A stretch of 64,000 nt of DNA from an uncultured Eubacteriales bacterium (GTDB lineage Bacteria; Bacillota; Clostridia; Christensenellales; CAG-314), in assembly GCA_900544545.1 (NCBI GenBank), contig UQVY01000009.1, positions 1 to 64,000 on the forward strand, written 5' to 3'. The notes below the pieces were generated by a model. That model did no database searches, was not told where the DNA came from, and was given only the letters and a program-made list of their open reading frames with translations. The translations under genes and the position numbers were made by a program. Below are positions 1 to 8,546 of this stretch, one piece after another; within the stretch, counting starts at the first letter, position 1; each line of letters begins with the position of its first letter.

Positions 1-206
1 AACTCGTATGCCTCGTCGCCGTCCACCACGTCCGGCGAGAGCATCTGTTTCAGCAGCTCAAAATTGACCGCCCGCTTGTACACCTTCTTCTCCGGCGTGC
101 TGTGTTCCTCGTCCAGCATCTCCGTGACGCAGTTCGGAAACAGGGCAGCAATGCGGTCTATGTTCTGTGCCGTCAAGTCCGGCGATTCCATGCGTAGTTT
201 AAGCAT
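1..206 (-). CDS. Type III-like DNA methyltransferase (Mod), N-terminal fragment cut by window edge
   Basis: The ATG is at 206, preceded by GGGAGG about 8 nt upstream and overlapping the stop of the preceding gene by 8 nt. The 68 codons visible read MLKLRMESPDLTAQNI, then a segment with IAALFPNCVTEM and NFELLKQ. This matches the N-terminal signature of type III restriction-modification Mod subunits and of site-specific adenine methyltransferases found with helicase/DUF4391 genes. The catalytic DPPY and FxGxG motifs would lie beyond the left edge, so activity cannot be judged. It is the last visible gene of the minus-strand operon starting at the helicase, and a Res-type or other nuclease/helicase gene would be expected further left. 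The family call rests on a short N-terminal match only. Confidence 0.75.
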   Translation of the reverse strand, partial: MLKLRMESPDLTAQNIDRIAALFPNCVTEMLDEEHSTPEKKVYKRAVNFELLKQMLSPDVVDGDEAYE

Positions 207-921
207 TGGTAGTTCCTCCCTGATTGTCAATAACTTCCAATTTGGATAAGTATGCTCTTATCTCTTTATTCAATGAACTCATATCTTCCCGTATTTTCTC
301 TGACTTCTGATACTTTTCTGGGGTAAACTGCTCCTTCTCCTTTTGAGGCGCAATATATCCGACATTCCATCGACGTTCATATGCACTAAGCTGTTGCTGA
401 CATTTTATCAAAATTGCGTAATACTTGTCGAAAAAGTTTTCTGATATGAAGGGTTCATTTGCTCTGAGCATATCCTGAGCTGCTATTGTCGCATCATTTG
501 ATTGCAGATACAGTTTTTGCGCTCTCTCAGACTCCTTTTTATCGTCTGCAATTCTATATGCAAGTCCGGGAGGAATCAAATTGGTAATCATCTTAATCAT
601 TTCGAAATAAGCTAAGGAAAGGCTTCGATAGATTTCAAATTCTGCATCGAACCTGGTTTTGCTTACATAGTTTTTTGCAGCCAAACTTGTCCGGTATCGT
701 TCCATTTCTTTACTCAAGCCTTGCTTATAGTCCTCAAAATCTTTCTCTAATTCTGCTTTGTAGGCTTCGAGGTCCTTTTCAATCTTTAGCGAGTATTTCT
801 GTTCTAACCTCGTTGCAATCATTCCAGAAGCAAACTTTGCACAAGCAACGATTATTATACCGACTCCACCAACGCTTGTTACAACTCCAAGGACAACCTT
901 CCAAATTTCACTCCATCCCAT
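199..921 (-). CDS. Membrane-anchored coiled-coil protein of unknown function
   Basis: This is a 240-residue protein with one hydrophobic segment near the N-terminus (about residues 8-30, VVLGVVTSVGGVGIIIVACA). A highly charged region follows (about 36-85, repeated K-x-L-E-x-Y-K type heptads) that is predicted to be coiled coil, then a helical C-terminal half. It looks like an inner-membrane anchor with a long cytoplasmic helical domain. I do not recognise a catalytic motif. It overlaps the DUF4391 gene by 14 nt upstream and the mod gene by 8 nt downstream, so translational coupling inside one operon is likely. Similar unannotated TM plus coiled-coil proteins occur in defence islands, but a role here is inference from position only. 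Confidence 0.7.
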   Translation of the reverse strand: MGWSEIWKVVLGVVTSVGGVGIIIVACAKFASGMIATRLEQKYSLKIEKDLEAYKAELEKDFEDYKQGLSKEMERYRTSLAAKNYVSKTRFDAEFEIYRSLSLAYFEMIKMITNLIPPGLAYRIADDKKESERAQKLYLQSNDATIAAQDMLRANEPFISENFFDKYYAILIKCQQQLSAYERRWNVGYIAPQKEKEQFTPEKYQKSEKIREDMSSLNKEIRAYLSKLEVIDNQGGTTNA

Positions 922-1582
922 TGTTTCTTTCCCATTCCTTCCTCATTTTTTTCAACTCCGCGTTCATTTCCATCCGCCGGTTAAGCTGCTTCTCTTTCTT
1001 CATCTTGTTTTCCAGCGCGGCGATCTGCTTTTCAAGCTGCTGCTTCTTTTCATCCCGCTCGACAGACTCTTTCAGGCTCTTGCCGGAATCTGTTTGCAGC
1101 TTGTCCCCGGCAATCTGGCGAACGAGACTTTCATAGACGGCATCCATATTCAAGCCGTCGATACTAAGATGCAACTCATCTTCCGGCATCCATTCGGTAT
1201 GATAATAGCGGCTCACCTTAAAGGCGTTGCTGCCGGATGCGGCAGCCTCCTTGTAGCCGATCCATGCCTGAGCCTTGCCGCCACAAGTCAGAATAAAGAG
1301 AATATGGTACGGGATTTCCTTGTCGATTTGTTTCAGCACAGCTTCGTCAAGCTGCGGATCGTTCAGCCGAACCTCGAACACTTCGATTTCGGTTACAGAC
1401 TCACCCGCCACGATATTCAGCGTAGACGCTGCCAGTTTGTTTCGCCAGTACACCAGCCGGATCTGATCGACAAACACACGGCGCAAAGCAGGGGAAACAT
1501 CAAGATTCTCATAAAACTTTTGCTTCGGGATTCTTTTATTAAATTCAGACGTCTGAGGAAAACCTACCACTTTTAAAGTCAC
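908..1582 (-). CDS. DUF4391 domain protein
   Basis: The 224-residue product matches the DUF4391 family: an IPKQKFYENL segment near residue 18, the core QIRLVYWRNKLAASTLNI (about 40-57), then VFEVRL and a basic/acidic coiled-coil C-terminus (about 170-220). The family has no established biochemical function. In many Firmicutes it sits between an SNF2-type helicase and a type III-like Mod methyltransferase, exactly the order seen here, so it is probably a subunit or accessory of that restriction-like system. It overlaps the upstream SieB-like gene by 4 nt (ATGA) and the downstream membrane gene by 14 nt, indicating a tight operon. Confidence 0.85.
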   Translation of the reverse strand: MTLKVVGFPQTSEFNKRIPKQKFYENLDVSPALRRVFVDQIRLVYWRNKLAASTLNIVAGESVTEIEVFEVRLNDPQLDEAVLKQIDKEIPYHILFILTCGGKAQAWIGYKEAAASGSNAFKVSRYYHTEWMPEDELHLSIDGLNMDAVYESLVRQIAGDKLQTDSGKSLKESVERDEKKQQLEKQIAALENKMKKEKQLNRRMEMNAELKKMRKEWERNNGME

Positions 1583-2088
1583 CTGCCAAACTTAGCTTTT
1601 AGTGACGGATCACCATCTATCTCTTCAATTACCCACGGCTGCAAAAAATAATTTATTTGCGGGTCTGCCATATCTACTGCATGGGTTGATCCTGCAGGCA
1701 AAATAACATAAAAATGTTGCAATTCCAAAACCACTCCGTCGTGCATCGGAAGCATCGCTGTATGTGTGGATTCGTTAAGGAGGTACCTTATTAGTTCTAC
1801 TTTATTACCGTCAATTCGCTTCAAATAAGCAATCCGAGCTTTTTTAAGCCGCTTACTATAATATTTGTCCTTGATCTTTTTTGCGATGATTACAACTAAA
1901 AACACTACCAAAATTGATGTCGATACAACAAATACAATTCCAATTGCAAATCCGTATTTGTCGCGGAAACTTGTCATATACAGTTTCTCTATTATTACAT
2001 TCGGAAGAAAAAGCAACAATCCGCTTGCAACCGACAAAGCACCAAGTATGCGCGGGGGCAACTTCAAAAAATCAACAATATTTTTCAT
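1579..2088 (-). CDS. SieB-like superinfection-exclusion membrane protein
   Basis: The protein is 169 residues long with two hydrophobic segments, about residues 13-30 (ILGALSVASGLLLFLP) and about 46-69 (FAIGIVFVVSTSILVVFLVV), followed by a basic stretch and a soluble C-terminal domain. The pattern LKLPPRILGALSVASGLLLF and the KYGF motif before the second segment resemble the phage superinfection-exclusion SieB family. SieB from phages such as P22 blocks superinfecting phage from the membrane. Its place inside a restriction-like operon (10 nt after the helicase stop, 4 nt overlap with DUF4391) suggests an added anti-phage role. The family assignment is from remembered pattern, not a search, and an unrelated two-TM accessory protein is possible. 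Confidence 0.6.
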   Translation of the reverse strand: MKNIVDFLKLPPRILGALSVASGLLLFLPNVIIEKLYMTSFRDKYGFAIGIVFVVSTSILVVFLVVIIAKKIKDKYYSKRLKKARIAYLKRIDGNKVELIRYLLNESTHTAMLPMHDGVVLELQHFYVILPAGSTHAVDMADPQINYFLQPWVIEEIDGDPSLKAKFGR

Positions 2089-2098
2089 ATAACCATCC

Positions 2099-5000
2099 TT
2101 ATTTCACTACTAAGAAGCAAATCAGCTCAAAATCGTCCAGCCCCGAAACCGCACTGAGCAGGGCGGATGTGCCGCCGCTCTTGAACAGGCTATCAATATC
2201 GTTTTCTTCTTTTGCATCAATAATGGAATTGATTGCTTCACTCAGCAATTCAGAGATTTCGCCCATTTTGCGCCCATCGTCCGTCTCATCATTGAATCGC
2301 TTGCAAAGCTCCGCACAAGGCTCACTTTTGCCACGGCAAAGCAGGCGCATTGTGTCAAGCAGGCGTTTGGGATTGAGGTAATCGCAGACAATTTCGCCTT
2401 CTTCACTGATATAGACCATGTAGAAGGGATGGATACGATTCCGGTTATCAATATTTACACTGTCGTTGATGTTTTTAAGGACAAAAATCACACCGGCAGG
2501 AGAATTCGCTGTTTGCCCGACAACGGTATGCAAACCCTTGGGGGCAGTTTCAATATCCGCGTGCTGCTTCATGTATTCAAGCAAATCAAGGCGGAATTCA
2601 TTTAGACCCAAATCCATAATGGAAATTCCGCTGGTCATATCCTCGATATCAACAACTTCTTCTTGCAACCGTTTGAGCTGTGCGCGACGGTATTCAAGGT
2701 CACCCTTTTCTTCGGCATTAATCAAGTCATCATCGCCAGTGGAGGTCATGACGGAAATTTTCATACGGGTTTCTACACGATTTTTCAGGTTTATGTACTC
2801 ATCGAGGTCAAGGTCCGGCCAAAAGTTTACAAGCTGAATATGCTCGTTTTTACTTCCAATACGGTCGATTCGTCCAAACCGCTGAATAATGCGAACAGGA
2901 TTCCAATGAATATCATAATTAATAAGATAGTCACAATCCTGCAAGTTCTGACCTTCGGAAATACAATCAGTTGCAATCAGAATGTCAATTTCATCAGTGC
3001 TTCCGGGCAAGAGTACAGATTTCCCTTTGGAAACGGGGGAGAAACAGGTTAATACCGTGTTGAGGTCTGCCCTGAGCTTTGGTATAGTGGTTTTTCCATC
3101 AACTGTTCCGGTAATTTCCGCCGTATCCAATCCAAAATTCACTTTTGCGAATTTACTTACATTTGCAAAAAGATAATCGGCAGTATCAGAGAATGCGGTG
3201 AATACAATAATCTTCTTATTACCGGGATTGATGGGATGCTCGACTTTCTTACGAATCAAACCAAGCAGGGTTTGCAGTTTCGTGTCATGCTCCGGTGTGA
3301 TGTCGGCAATCATGATAGACAACAGTTCCAAATTCTCTGCGTCCTTTTCAAGCTCTCGCATCCACGAAACATAATCCATATCCGCAAGATCAATTTTGAT
3401 TTTTTTGCCGACAGAGAAAAAATCGGTATTCTGATCATCATAATCAAAATCTTCATTATCGGAGATTTCCGTCAGATTCAGGACACAGTCTCCTGACTGA
3501 TAATTTTTGATTGTTGCAATAGTATCGTTGATTAGTCCAAGTATACGGTCAACCGTCAGACGAAAGGCAGCAACCGAGCTTTCCAGACGCTTTAAAAGAT
3601 TGATGCTCATCAGACGGCGAATGCCCTCTTCACGTCCTTGCTGGGTCATATTGCGCTTATGATTTTCAACATCAATATATTTAGCGAGTTTTGATGCCAT
3701 AATGTACTTTGTCGGAGTGTAAATTGCCAGATTCAGCAGCATCAATTGCTCGTAAATTTCTTTATAGTTAATTGCGTCATTTAAATCTGTTAAACACGGA
3801 TACAGAGATATCGGCGGCATCCGTTCGGGAAATTTTCCTATATCAGAGGTATTGTAATACTTTTCAATATGCTTTCTTGAACGTGCAATCGTTACACTGT
3901 CCAATAATTCAAAAAAGTCAAAATCCAGTGTCCGCAAAAGCTCATCCGTTGTGCGTTCGTCAGCGGGAAGTTTGCTCCATGCATTAAAAGCCTTTTGTGC
4001 CTGACGGAAGATTTCATCAATACTCTTGGTTGTACCGAGCTTTTTGTTCATCTGCGAAGCATCGCCCTCATAAGCAAGCGCAAGCTGATTTTTAAGGTCA
4101 ATAAATTTATTATTTACAGGCGTTGCCGAAAGCATAAGCACCTTTGTTTTTACGCCGGCGCGAACAACTTTATTGAGTAGTTTAAGATAGCGGTTTTCCT
4201 TTGCGTCTTCACCGGATACTTCACCGCCGTTGCGGAAGTTGTGGCTTTCATCAATGACAACAAGGTCATAATTACCCCAATTCAGGCGGTCCAGGTCAAT
4301 TCCGTTCGACTGTCCGTACTCACGGGAAAGGTCGGTATGATAGAGAACATCATAGCGCAGCCGATCCGCTGCAATAGGATTGTTGATATAGTTGCCCTTG
4401 TATGTATTCCAGTTTTCAGAGAGTTTTTTGGGGCAAAGAACAAGCACGGATTTATTGCGGTTCTCATAATACTTAATAACTGCAAGCGCAGTGAATGTTT
4501 TGCCGAGACCAACGCTGTCTGCCAGAATGCACCCGTTGAATTTTTCGAGTTTGCTGATGATGGCGAGAACTGCGTCGCGCTGGAAGTTATAAAGCATTCC
4601 CCAGATTTTGCTTTCTTTAAATCCTGTTGCTTCGTTAGGCAGATCGTCCTCCGAAACATCATCGAGGAACTCTTTGAAGATGTTATAAAGCGCAACAAAA
4701 TAGATGTATTCCGGGGCGTTTTCACGGTACGCGGCGGAAATGTTCTCAATCACAATGTCCGTGACTTCCTGCAGCTTCTTCTTATCGTTCCATAGCTGTT
4801 CAAAGAGTTTCAAAAAATAGTTGGCATTTTCAAAGTTCTCGGTCTTTTGCACCGGATAATACGCATTGTTGCCGCGCTCACAGCCGAGATCAACAGTGGT
4901 AAAACCGTTAATCGGCATATAGGTACTCTCATCGACCGTCATGAAGCCCATCATTTGTTCCTGTGTGACGTTCGATTTAAAAACCGCCTTACGTCTGATC

Positions 5001-5320
5001 CAGTCTGCACACTCTTTTGCAATCGCTTTTTGTGTCAGTTCATTGCGGAGTTTTACTTCAAATTCAGTGCCGTACAAACTGCTTTCTCTTGAAATGCGTG
5101 GAATATAAAACTCCCGCTGCTCTTTTGATGCCTTCTCGGTTACAAATGTCGGCGATGTAAAAATAAAGCGCAATTCATCAATACCTTCAAGCTGCTGTTT
5201 GAGTTCCTGATAAGCATAGATTGAAAAGCAGGCAGCAGCAACAGACATCTTGCTGCCTTTGTGAATACCCGTTTGCAAATCTTCCTTGACGGTCTTGTTG
5301 ACGTTGTCTATAATGTGCAT
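2099..5320 (-). CDS. SNF2/superfamily 2 helicase with PLD-like N-terminal domain, defence-associated
   Basis: This 1073-residue protein begins with a phospholipase D-like region (residues about 18-60; GIHKGSKMSVAAACF and FIFTSPTFV). It continues into a helicase core with Walker A ADSVGLGKT (267-275), motif II DESH (357-360), motif III LSATP (397-401) and motif VI QRFGRIDR (813-820). The PLD region lacks a recognisable HxK-x4-D nuclease motif, so it may be structural. Such helicases occur in multi-gene restriction systems beside DUF4391 and Mod, where they are thought to translocate on or remodel invading DNA. A GAGGTGA ribosome binding site precedes the ATG at 5320. It is the first gene of the operon running to the left edge, and the XRE gene lies 70 nt upstream on the same strand and may control it. 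Confidence 0.88.
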   Translation of the reverse strand: MHIIDNVNKTVKEDLQTGIHKGSKMSVAAACFSIYAYQELKQQLEGIDELRFIFTSPTFVTEKASKEQREFYIPRISRESSLYGTEFEVKLRNELTQKAIAKECADWIRRKAVFKSNVTQEQMMGFMTVDESTYMPINGFTTVDLGCERGNNAYYPVQKTENFENANYFLKLFEQLWNDKKKLQEVTDIVIENISAAYRENAPEYIYFVALYNIFKEFLDDVSEDDLPNEATGFKESKIWGMLYNFQRDAVLAIISKLEKFNGCILADSVGLGKTFTALAVIKYYENRNKSVLVLCPKKLSENWNTYKGNYINNPIAADRLRYDVLYHTDLSREYGQSNGIDLDRLNWGNYDLVVIDESHNFRNGGEVSGEDAKENRYLKLLNKVVRAGVKTKVLMLSATPVNNKFIDLKNQLALAYEGDASQMNKKLGTTKSIDEIFRQAQKAFNAWSKLPADERTTDELLRTLDFDFFELLDSVTIARSRKHIEKYYNTSDIGKFPERMPPISLYPCLTDLNDAINYKEIYEQLMLLNLAIYTPTKYIMASKLAKYIDVENHKRNMTQQGREEGIRRLMSINLLKRLESSVAAFRLTVDRILGLINDTIATIKNYQSGDCVLNLTEISDNEDFDYDDQNTDFFSVGKKIKIDLADMDYVSWMRELEKDAENLELLSIMIADITPEHDTKLQTLLGLIRKKVEHPINPGNKKIIVFTAFSDTADYLFANVSKFAKVNFGLDTAEITGTVDGKTTIPKLRADLNTVLTCFSPVSKGKSVLLPGSTDEIDILIATDCISEGQNLQDCDYLINYDIHWNPVRIIQRFGRIDRIGSKNEHIQLVNFWPDLDLDEYINLKNRVETRMKISVMTSTGDDDLINAEEKGDLEYRRAQLKRLQEEVVDIEDMTSGISIMDLGLNEFRLDLLEYMKQHADIETAPKGLHTVVGQTANSPAGVIFVLKNINDSVNIDNRNRIHPFYMVYISEEGEIVCDYLNPKRLLDTMRLLCRGKSEPCAELCKRFNDETDDGRKMGEISELLSEAINSIIDAKEENDIDSLFKSGGTSALLSAVSGLDDFELICFLVVK

Positions 5321-5390
5321 TTCATCACCTCATTGAGACGCATAGGCCCCGTATTTCTATCTATAACACAATAATTGCATGGAAATAATC

Positions 5391-5603
5391 TCAGCCCTTT
5401 TCTGTTCGTACAGCCTCACAAATATCTCCAATATCGCAATTCAAATAATCGCAAATTCGCAATAGAACAGAAAGGGCTACCTCTTCACCTTTATTGAGCT
5501 TGCTCATTGTTCCAGCTGATATTCCCACACTCGTTCTCAATTGCACTTTGGTTATATCTCGCTGAATGAGCATGACCCAGAGTTTTTTGTAGCTGATATT
5601 CAT
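5391..5603 (-). CDS. XRE/Cro-CI family HTH regulator
   Basis: The 70-residue protein is a single helix-turn-helix domain of the small XRE type: YKKLWVMLIQRDITKVQLRT, then GISAGTMSKLNKGE and LLRICDYLNCDIGDI. Such stand-alone regulators bind operator DNA as dimers and commonly control restriction-modification or toxin operons in the manner of C proteins. It lies directly upstream of the helicase operon on the same strand. Its own promoter is visible at 5658-5686. Autoregulation and control of the helicase operon are inference from position. Confidence 0.88.
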   Translation of the reverse strand: MNISYKKLWVMLIQRDITKVQLRTSVGISAGTMSKLNKGEEVALSVLLRICDYLNCDIGDICEAVRTEKG

Positions 5604-5657
5604 GATAACACTCCTTGTTTTTTACACAAGTCTAATATTTCTAACAGGCATAGTGTT

Positions 5658-5686
5658 ATTATAGCACAAAACCTCGAATAACACAA
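5658..5686 (-). promoter_or_regulatory. Promoter for the XRE gene
   Basis: On the minus strand TTGTGT (5681-5686) is separated by 17 nt from a perfect TATAAT (5658-5663). It points into the XRE regulator at 5603. Confidence 0.6.
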
Positions 5687-5809
5687 TATTTAATCGCTAC
5701 TATTCATAAGAAGAATCCAAGAAATCGACCTGAACCTTTTTGTCCTCTTGTGTGGCAAGTGATAAAATATTAGCTTCCCAAAACACATCGCAAAATCGAT
5801 GTTAATATC

Positions 5810-6892
5810 TCAACCCAACACTTCCCACTTGCCGTATCGCTTACCACTTTCACGGCGGATATACTTTTTATCTTGCAGCGATTTCATAATTCGCTTGATT
5901 GTAGCAATGGATTTTCCGGTTGATTCTGCAATCTCTTGCTGTTTTATCGCTGGGTTCTTTGCGACCAATTCTAAAACCGCAAGTTCTTCTAAAGTACAGT
6001 TCAAAGTATCAAATTGATACTTTGAAACTTTGGAATTGATACTTTGGAGAGTGTTTTCATCCGCAAAATCAATGTGCATATAACGGTTTTTGAGTTCGTG
6101 GTTTGTGCCGAGCAGGAGATTTGAGAAAAACAATTCCAAAAATTTTGTGGTGGAATGAACGCCCTTTTGCAAATTATTATAGTTTGCCCGGACCAGCGCG
6201 TTGCGGAAATACCAGGAGTTTTCGCGGAACGCATCGTTATTGACACGGAATCCGAAGGTTTTCATATACTTGATCATAAACACGGCGGTGGCACGGGTGT
6301 TTCCCTCACCGAAGGGGTGGATCTGCCAAATATCCGATGCAAACTTTGCAAGGTGCTTTACCGCTGCTTCAACCGATAGCCCCTCATAAGAAAACTGCTT
6401 TTCGGCGGCAAAATCATAGTTCAAAGTTTCTTTAATGCTGTTCCAATCCGCATAGATTACGGTATCTCCGTTCAGCACCCACTCTTTCTTGGTAATGTTA
6501 TATTGCCTGATTTGACCGGCGTGGTCGAACACACCCTCGAACAATCTGCGGTGAATGGTAATCCACTCGGCAGGGGAAAACTGAAACGCTTTTTCTCCCA
6601 GCAGCTTCGTTATTCTTGCCGAAACGATATCCGCTTCTTTGGTTTCGTTTTCCGTCTCAGTGCGGACAGAGCGCTGCTCATAATAACTGTAAATCCGCTT
6701 CTGGGCTTCATCAATGGTGATTTTGCCTTCGATATGATCCTTTGCGGTATCCAGCAAATATTCGGATGTGTTAAGTCCGTCAACCGCCTGCAAGCCAATG
6801 GCAGTCTGCCACGCTTCGCTTTTTTCGGCTCTACCGGGTTCGCCTTGCTTTATATATTCTTCAAGTTCAAATCGCCAATTCTTATCCGGCAT
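5810..6892 (-). CDS. Fic family protein with winged-helix C-terminus
   Basis: This is a 360-residue Fic enzyme. The Fic core carries HPFGEGNTR at 192-200, so the catalytic His and the anion-hole/Mg-binding acidic residue are present, with Thr replacing the usual second Gly. Most Fic proteins transfer AMP to a Ser/Thr/Tyr of a target protein. The N-terminal stretch about 35-70 (GLNTSEYLLDTAKDHIEGKI) resembles VbhA-type antitoxin segments, suggesting built-in inhibition, though a strict S/T-x3-E-G/N motif is not visible. Residues about 300-360 form a winged helix (KQQEIAESTGKSIATIKRIM), which could give DNA-binding autoregulation. It is 9 nt downstream of a second Fic gene, so the two are probably cotranscribed. 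Confidence 0.88.
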   Translation of the reverse strand: MPDKNWRFELEEYIKQGEPGRAEKSEAWQTAIGLQAVDGLNTSEYLLDTAKDHIEGKITIDEAQKRIYSYYEQRSVRTETENETKEADIVSARITKLLGEKAFQFSPAEWITIHRRLFEGVFDHAGQIRQYNITKKEWVLNGDTVIYADWNSIKETLNYDFAAEKQFSYEGLSVEAAVKHLAKFASDIWQIHPFGEGNTRATAVFMIKYMKTFGFRVNNDAFRENSWYFRNALVRANYNNLQKGVHSTTKFLELFFSNLLLGTNHELKNRYMHIDFADENTLQSINSKVSKYQFDTLNCTLEELAVLELVAKNPAIKQQEIAESTGKSIATIKRIMKSLQDKKYIRRESGKRYGKWEVLG

Positions 6893-6901
6893 ATTTGCAC
6901 C

Positions 6902-7516
6902 TCATTCCTTGCTTAAATCTTCCGCCTTGAAGGTCGTGTATCCTTCGTAATAATAACTGTGGTCGATGCCCTTCATATAGACCTCACGGCTGTCCACATC
7001 ATCGGTAAGTGCGTTTTTCAAAAGATGTTTGATTTCAATATCTTTGATGGGGCTACGCTCCATTGCAAGCAAATAATCTTCTTTATCCACCTTGCTCCAA
7101 TCAACGACCTTATGAAGTTCGGTTTTGAAAATGAGGTCAAGCCAAATGCGGGTGCTGCGCCCGTTTCCTTCTCGGAACGGGTGGGCAATATTCATTTCCA
7201 CATACTTCTCGACGATTTCGTCGAAAGTGGATTGCGGCATTTTATCAATGTTGGCAAGTGCCGCTTCGAGGTACATTAACGGAGCAAAACGGAAGTTGCC
7301 CTTTGAAATGTTTACAGTTCTGAGTTCTCCGGCAAAATCGTAAATTTCATCAAAGAGATATTTGTGAATTGCTTTCAGAGCGGAGAATTTTCCCGCTTCC
7401 AATTGATCAAGCAATCCGCTATCAAAAAGCTCAAGCGCCTTTTTCTTGCTGATGCGTTCTTCCGCACGGGCAAGGTCGGCAGAGCTTGTCAGCCCCAATT
7501 TATTTTCAAGTGCCAT
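6902..7516 (-). CDS. Class III Fic protein (NmFic-like), predicted AMPylating toxin with self-inhibition
   Basis: The 204-residue protein has the canonical motif HPFREGNGR at 112-120 followed by STRIW. It also has a C-terminal S-Y-Y-Y-E-G sequence at 187-192, which fits the S/T-x3-E-G/N inhibitory motif. Length, motif context and the position of the inhibitory helix match class III single-domain Fic proteins such as Neisseria meningitidis NmFic, which AMPylates DNA gyrase and is held inactive by oligomerisation and the C-terminal Glu. The substrate here is unknown. It is the first gene of a two-gene Fic operon, with the partner starting 9 nt downstream. Confidence 0.9.
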   Translation of the reverse strand: MALENKLGLTSSADLARAEERISKKKALELFDSGLLDQLEAGKFSALKAIHKYLFDEIYDFAGELRTVNISKGNFRFAPLMYLEAALANIDKMPQSTFDEIVEKYVEMNIAHPFREGNGRSTRIWLDLIFKTELHKVVDWSKVDKEDYLLAMERSPIKDIEIKHLLKNALTDDVDSREVYMKGIDHSYYYEGYTTFKAEDLSKE

Positions 7517-7554
7517 AGCACACCTCCGAAACCAAGTAATTTCAAACGGTTTGT

Positions 7555-8166
7555 TTATATAACCTTTTTTGCAACAAAAATATGCGCCAATTCAGTGTCA
7601 AAGCATTCTACCAAATCTAAGTCTGCATTAAGTATGCAATTTTTGATTTCTGTAGGCGAGTCCGGGAATATTGTGATTTTTCTCGCCCCCATATCGATAA
7701 AATCTTCTTGGCTTTTATCTATTGACAAAGCAAACCTTCCGCCGCTTTTTAACAAACATGCCACCTTGTTTATAGCATTTTGTTTTTCATGAATGTGCAT
7801 AAAAGTCAGGGATGAATAAACAACATCATACAAACTATTGAAATGGTGAGACAAAAAATTATCGCAAATCAATTTTACATTTTTGTAGTTTGCTAAATTT
7901 TCCTTTGCTCTATAAATCGTCTTAGGTGATATGTCAATACCACAGTAATCTTTGCATAAGATAGCCGTCTTAACAGCCAATCTCCCTGTTCCGACGCCGA
8001 TTTCAAGTACTGATTTATCTTTATCAAGTTTCATTTTATCAATGAAAACTTGTCCGTCCCATTTGGCCATATAATCTTTTAAAGGTTTTGGATCGCGTAC
8101 AGGATCGTTGTTTTCCGCTATCAGAAGATCATAATGCCGAATAACATCACTATTGTTTGATTTCAT
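7555..8166 (-). CDS. Class I SAM-dependent methyltransferase
   Basis: The 203-residue protein has a Rossmann-fold methyltransferase core. Motif I is VLEIGVGTGRLA (53-64), followed by the acidic end of strand 2 (YCGIDISPKTI) and a motif IV-like segment (YDVVYSSLTFMHI). This places it with the Methyltransf_25/UbiE-like small-molecule methyltransferases rather than DNA methylases (no DPPY or NPPY). Its substrate cannot be told from sequence. It sits 38 nt upstream of the Fic pair on the same strand and 21 nt downstream of the HTH gene. Confidence 0.85.
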   Translation of the reverse strand: MKSNNSDVIRHYDLLIAENNDPVRDPKPLKDYMAKWDGQVFIDKMKLDKDKSVLEIGVGTGRLAVKTAILCKDYCGIDISPKTIYRAKENLANYKNVKLICDNFLSHHFNSLYDVVYSSLTFMHIHEKQNAINKVACLLKSGGRFALSIDKSQEDFIDMGARKITIFPDSPTEIKNCILNADLDLVECFDTELAHIFVAKKVI

Positions 8167-8187
8167 AAATGTTATATCTCCCGGTAA

Positions 8188-8397
8188 TTACTTATCCGCC
8201 GCAACGCCGGATTTCATCCAGGCGTCCACTTCGCTGATTTTGAATTTCCACAGCCTGCCGATTTTAGCGGCGGGCATTTCTCTGCGCTCGATCCAGTCAA
8301 GAACGGTGTCACGGCTGACGCCCAAATACTCCATAATTTCTTTCATCGAATACCAGCGTTCAAGGTTATTATCCATAGCGGAATCCTCCGTTTTCAC
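8188..8397 (-). CDS. Small excisionase-type (MerR-like) HTH DNA-binding protein
   Basis: The 69-residue protein is one helix-turn-helix domain of the HTH_17/excisionase type: YSMKEIMEYLGVSRDTVLDW, then a beta hairpin with PAAKIGRLWKFK and DAWMKSG. Proteins of this family act as excisionases of mobile elements or as small regulators of defence operons. The likely initiator is the first ATG at 8397 or the Met at codon 8. Because a second, int-adjacent HTH protein exists at 14514, this one is more likely a local regulator, which is inference. Confidence 0.85.
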   Translation of the reverse strand: MKTEDSAMDNNLERWYSMKEIMEYLGVSRDTVLDWIERREMPAAKIGRLWKFKISEVDAWMKSGVAADK

Positions 8398-8508
8398 GAA
8401 AATACAATACTACAAAATATATTATACCACATTTTTTGAGATTTCACAAGGCTTAACAGGGGTTTATTCGGGGTTTTCAAGAAAAAGTCATAAATTAAAC
8501 GGCAGAAA

Positions 8509-8542
8509 AAAGCCTTCTTTCGAAAAATCGAGAGAAGGCTTT
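8509..8542 (-). terminator. Rho-independent terminator of the sigma-like gene
   Basis: A 15-bp stem (8509-8523 with 8528-8542, one G-T pair) with an AAAA loop lies 5 nt past the stop at 8547. On the minus strand it is followed by a T run. Confidence 0.8.
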
Positions 8543-8546
8543 GAAA

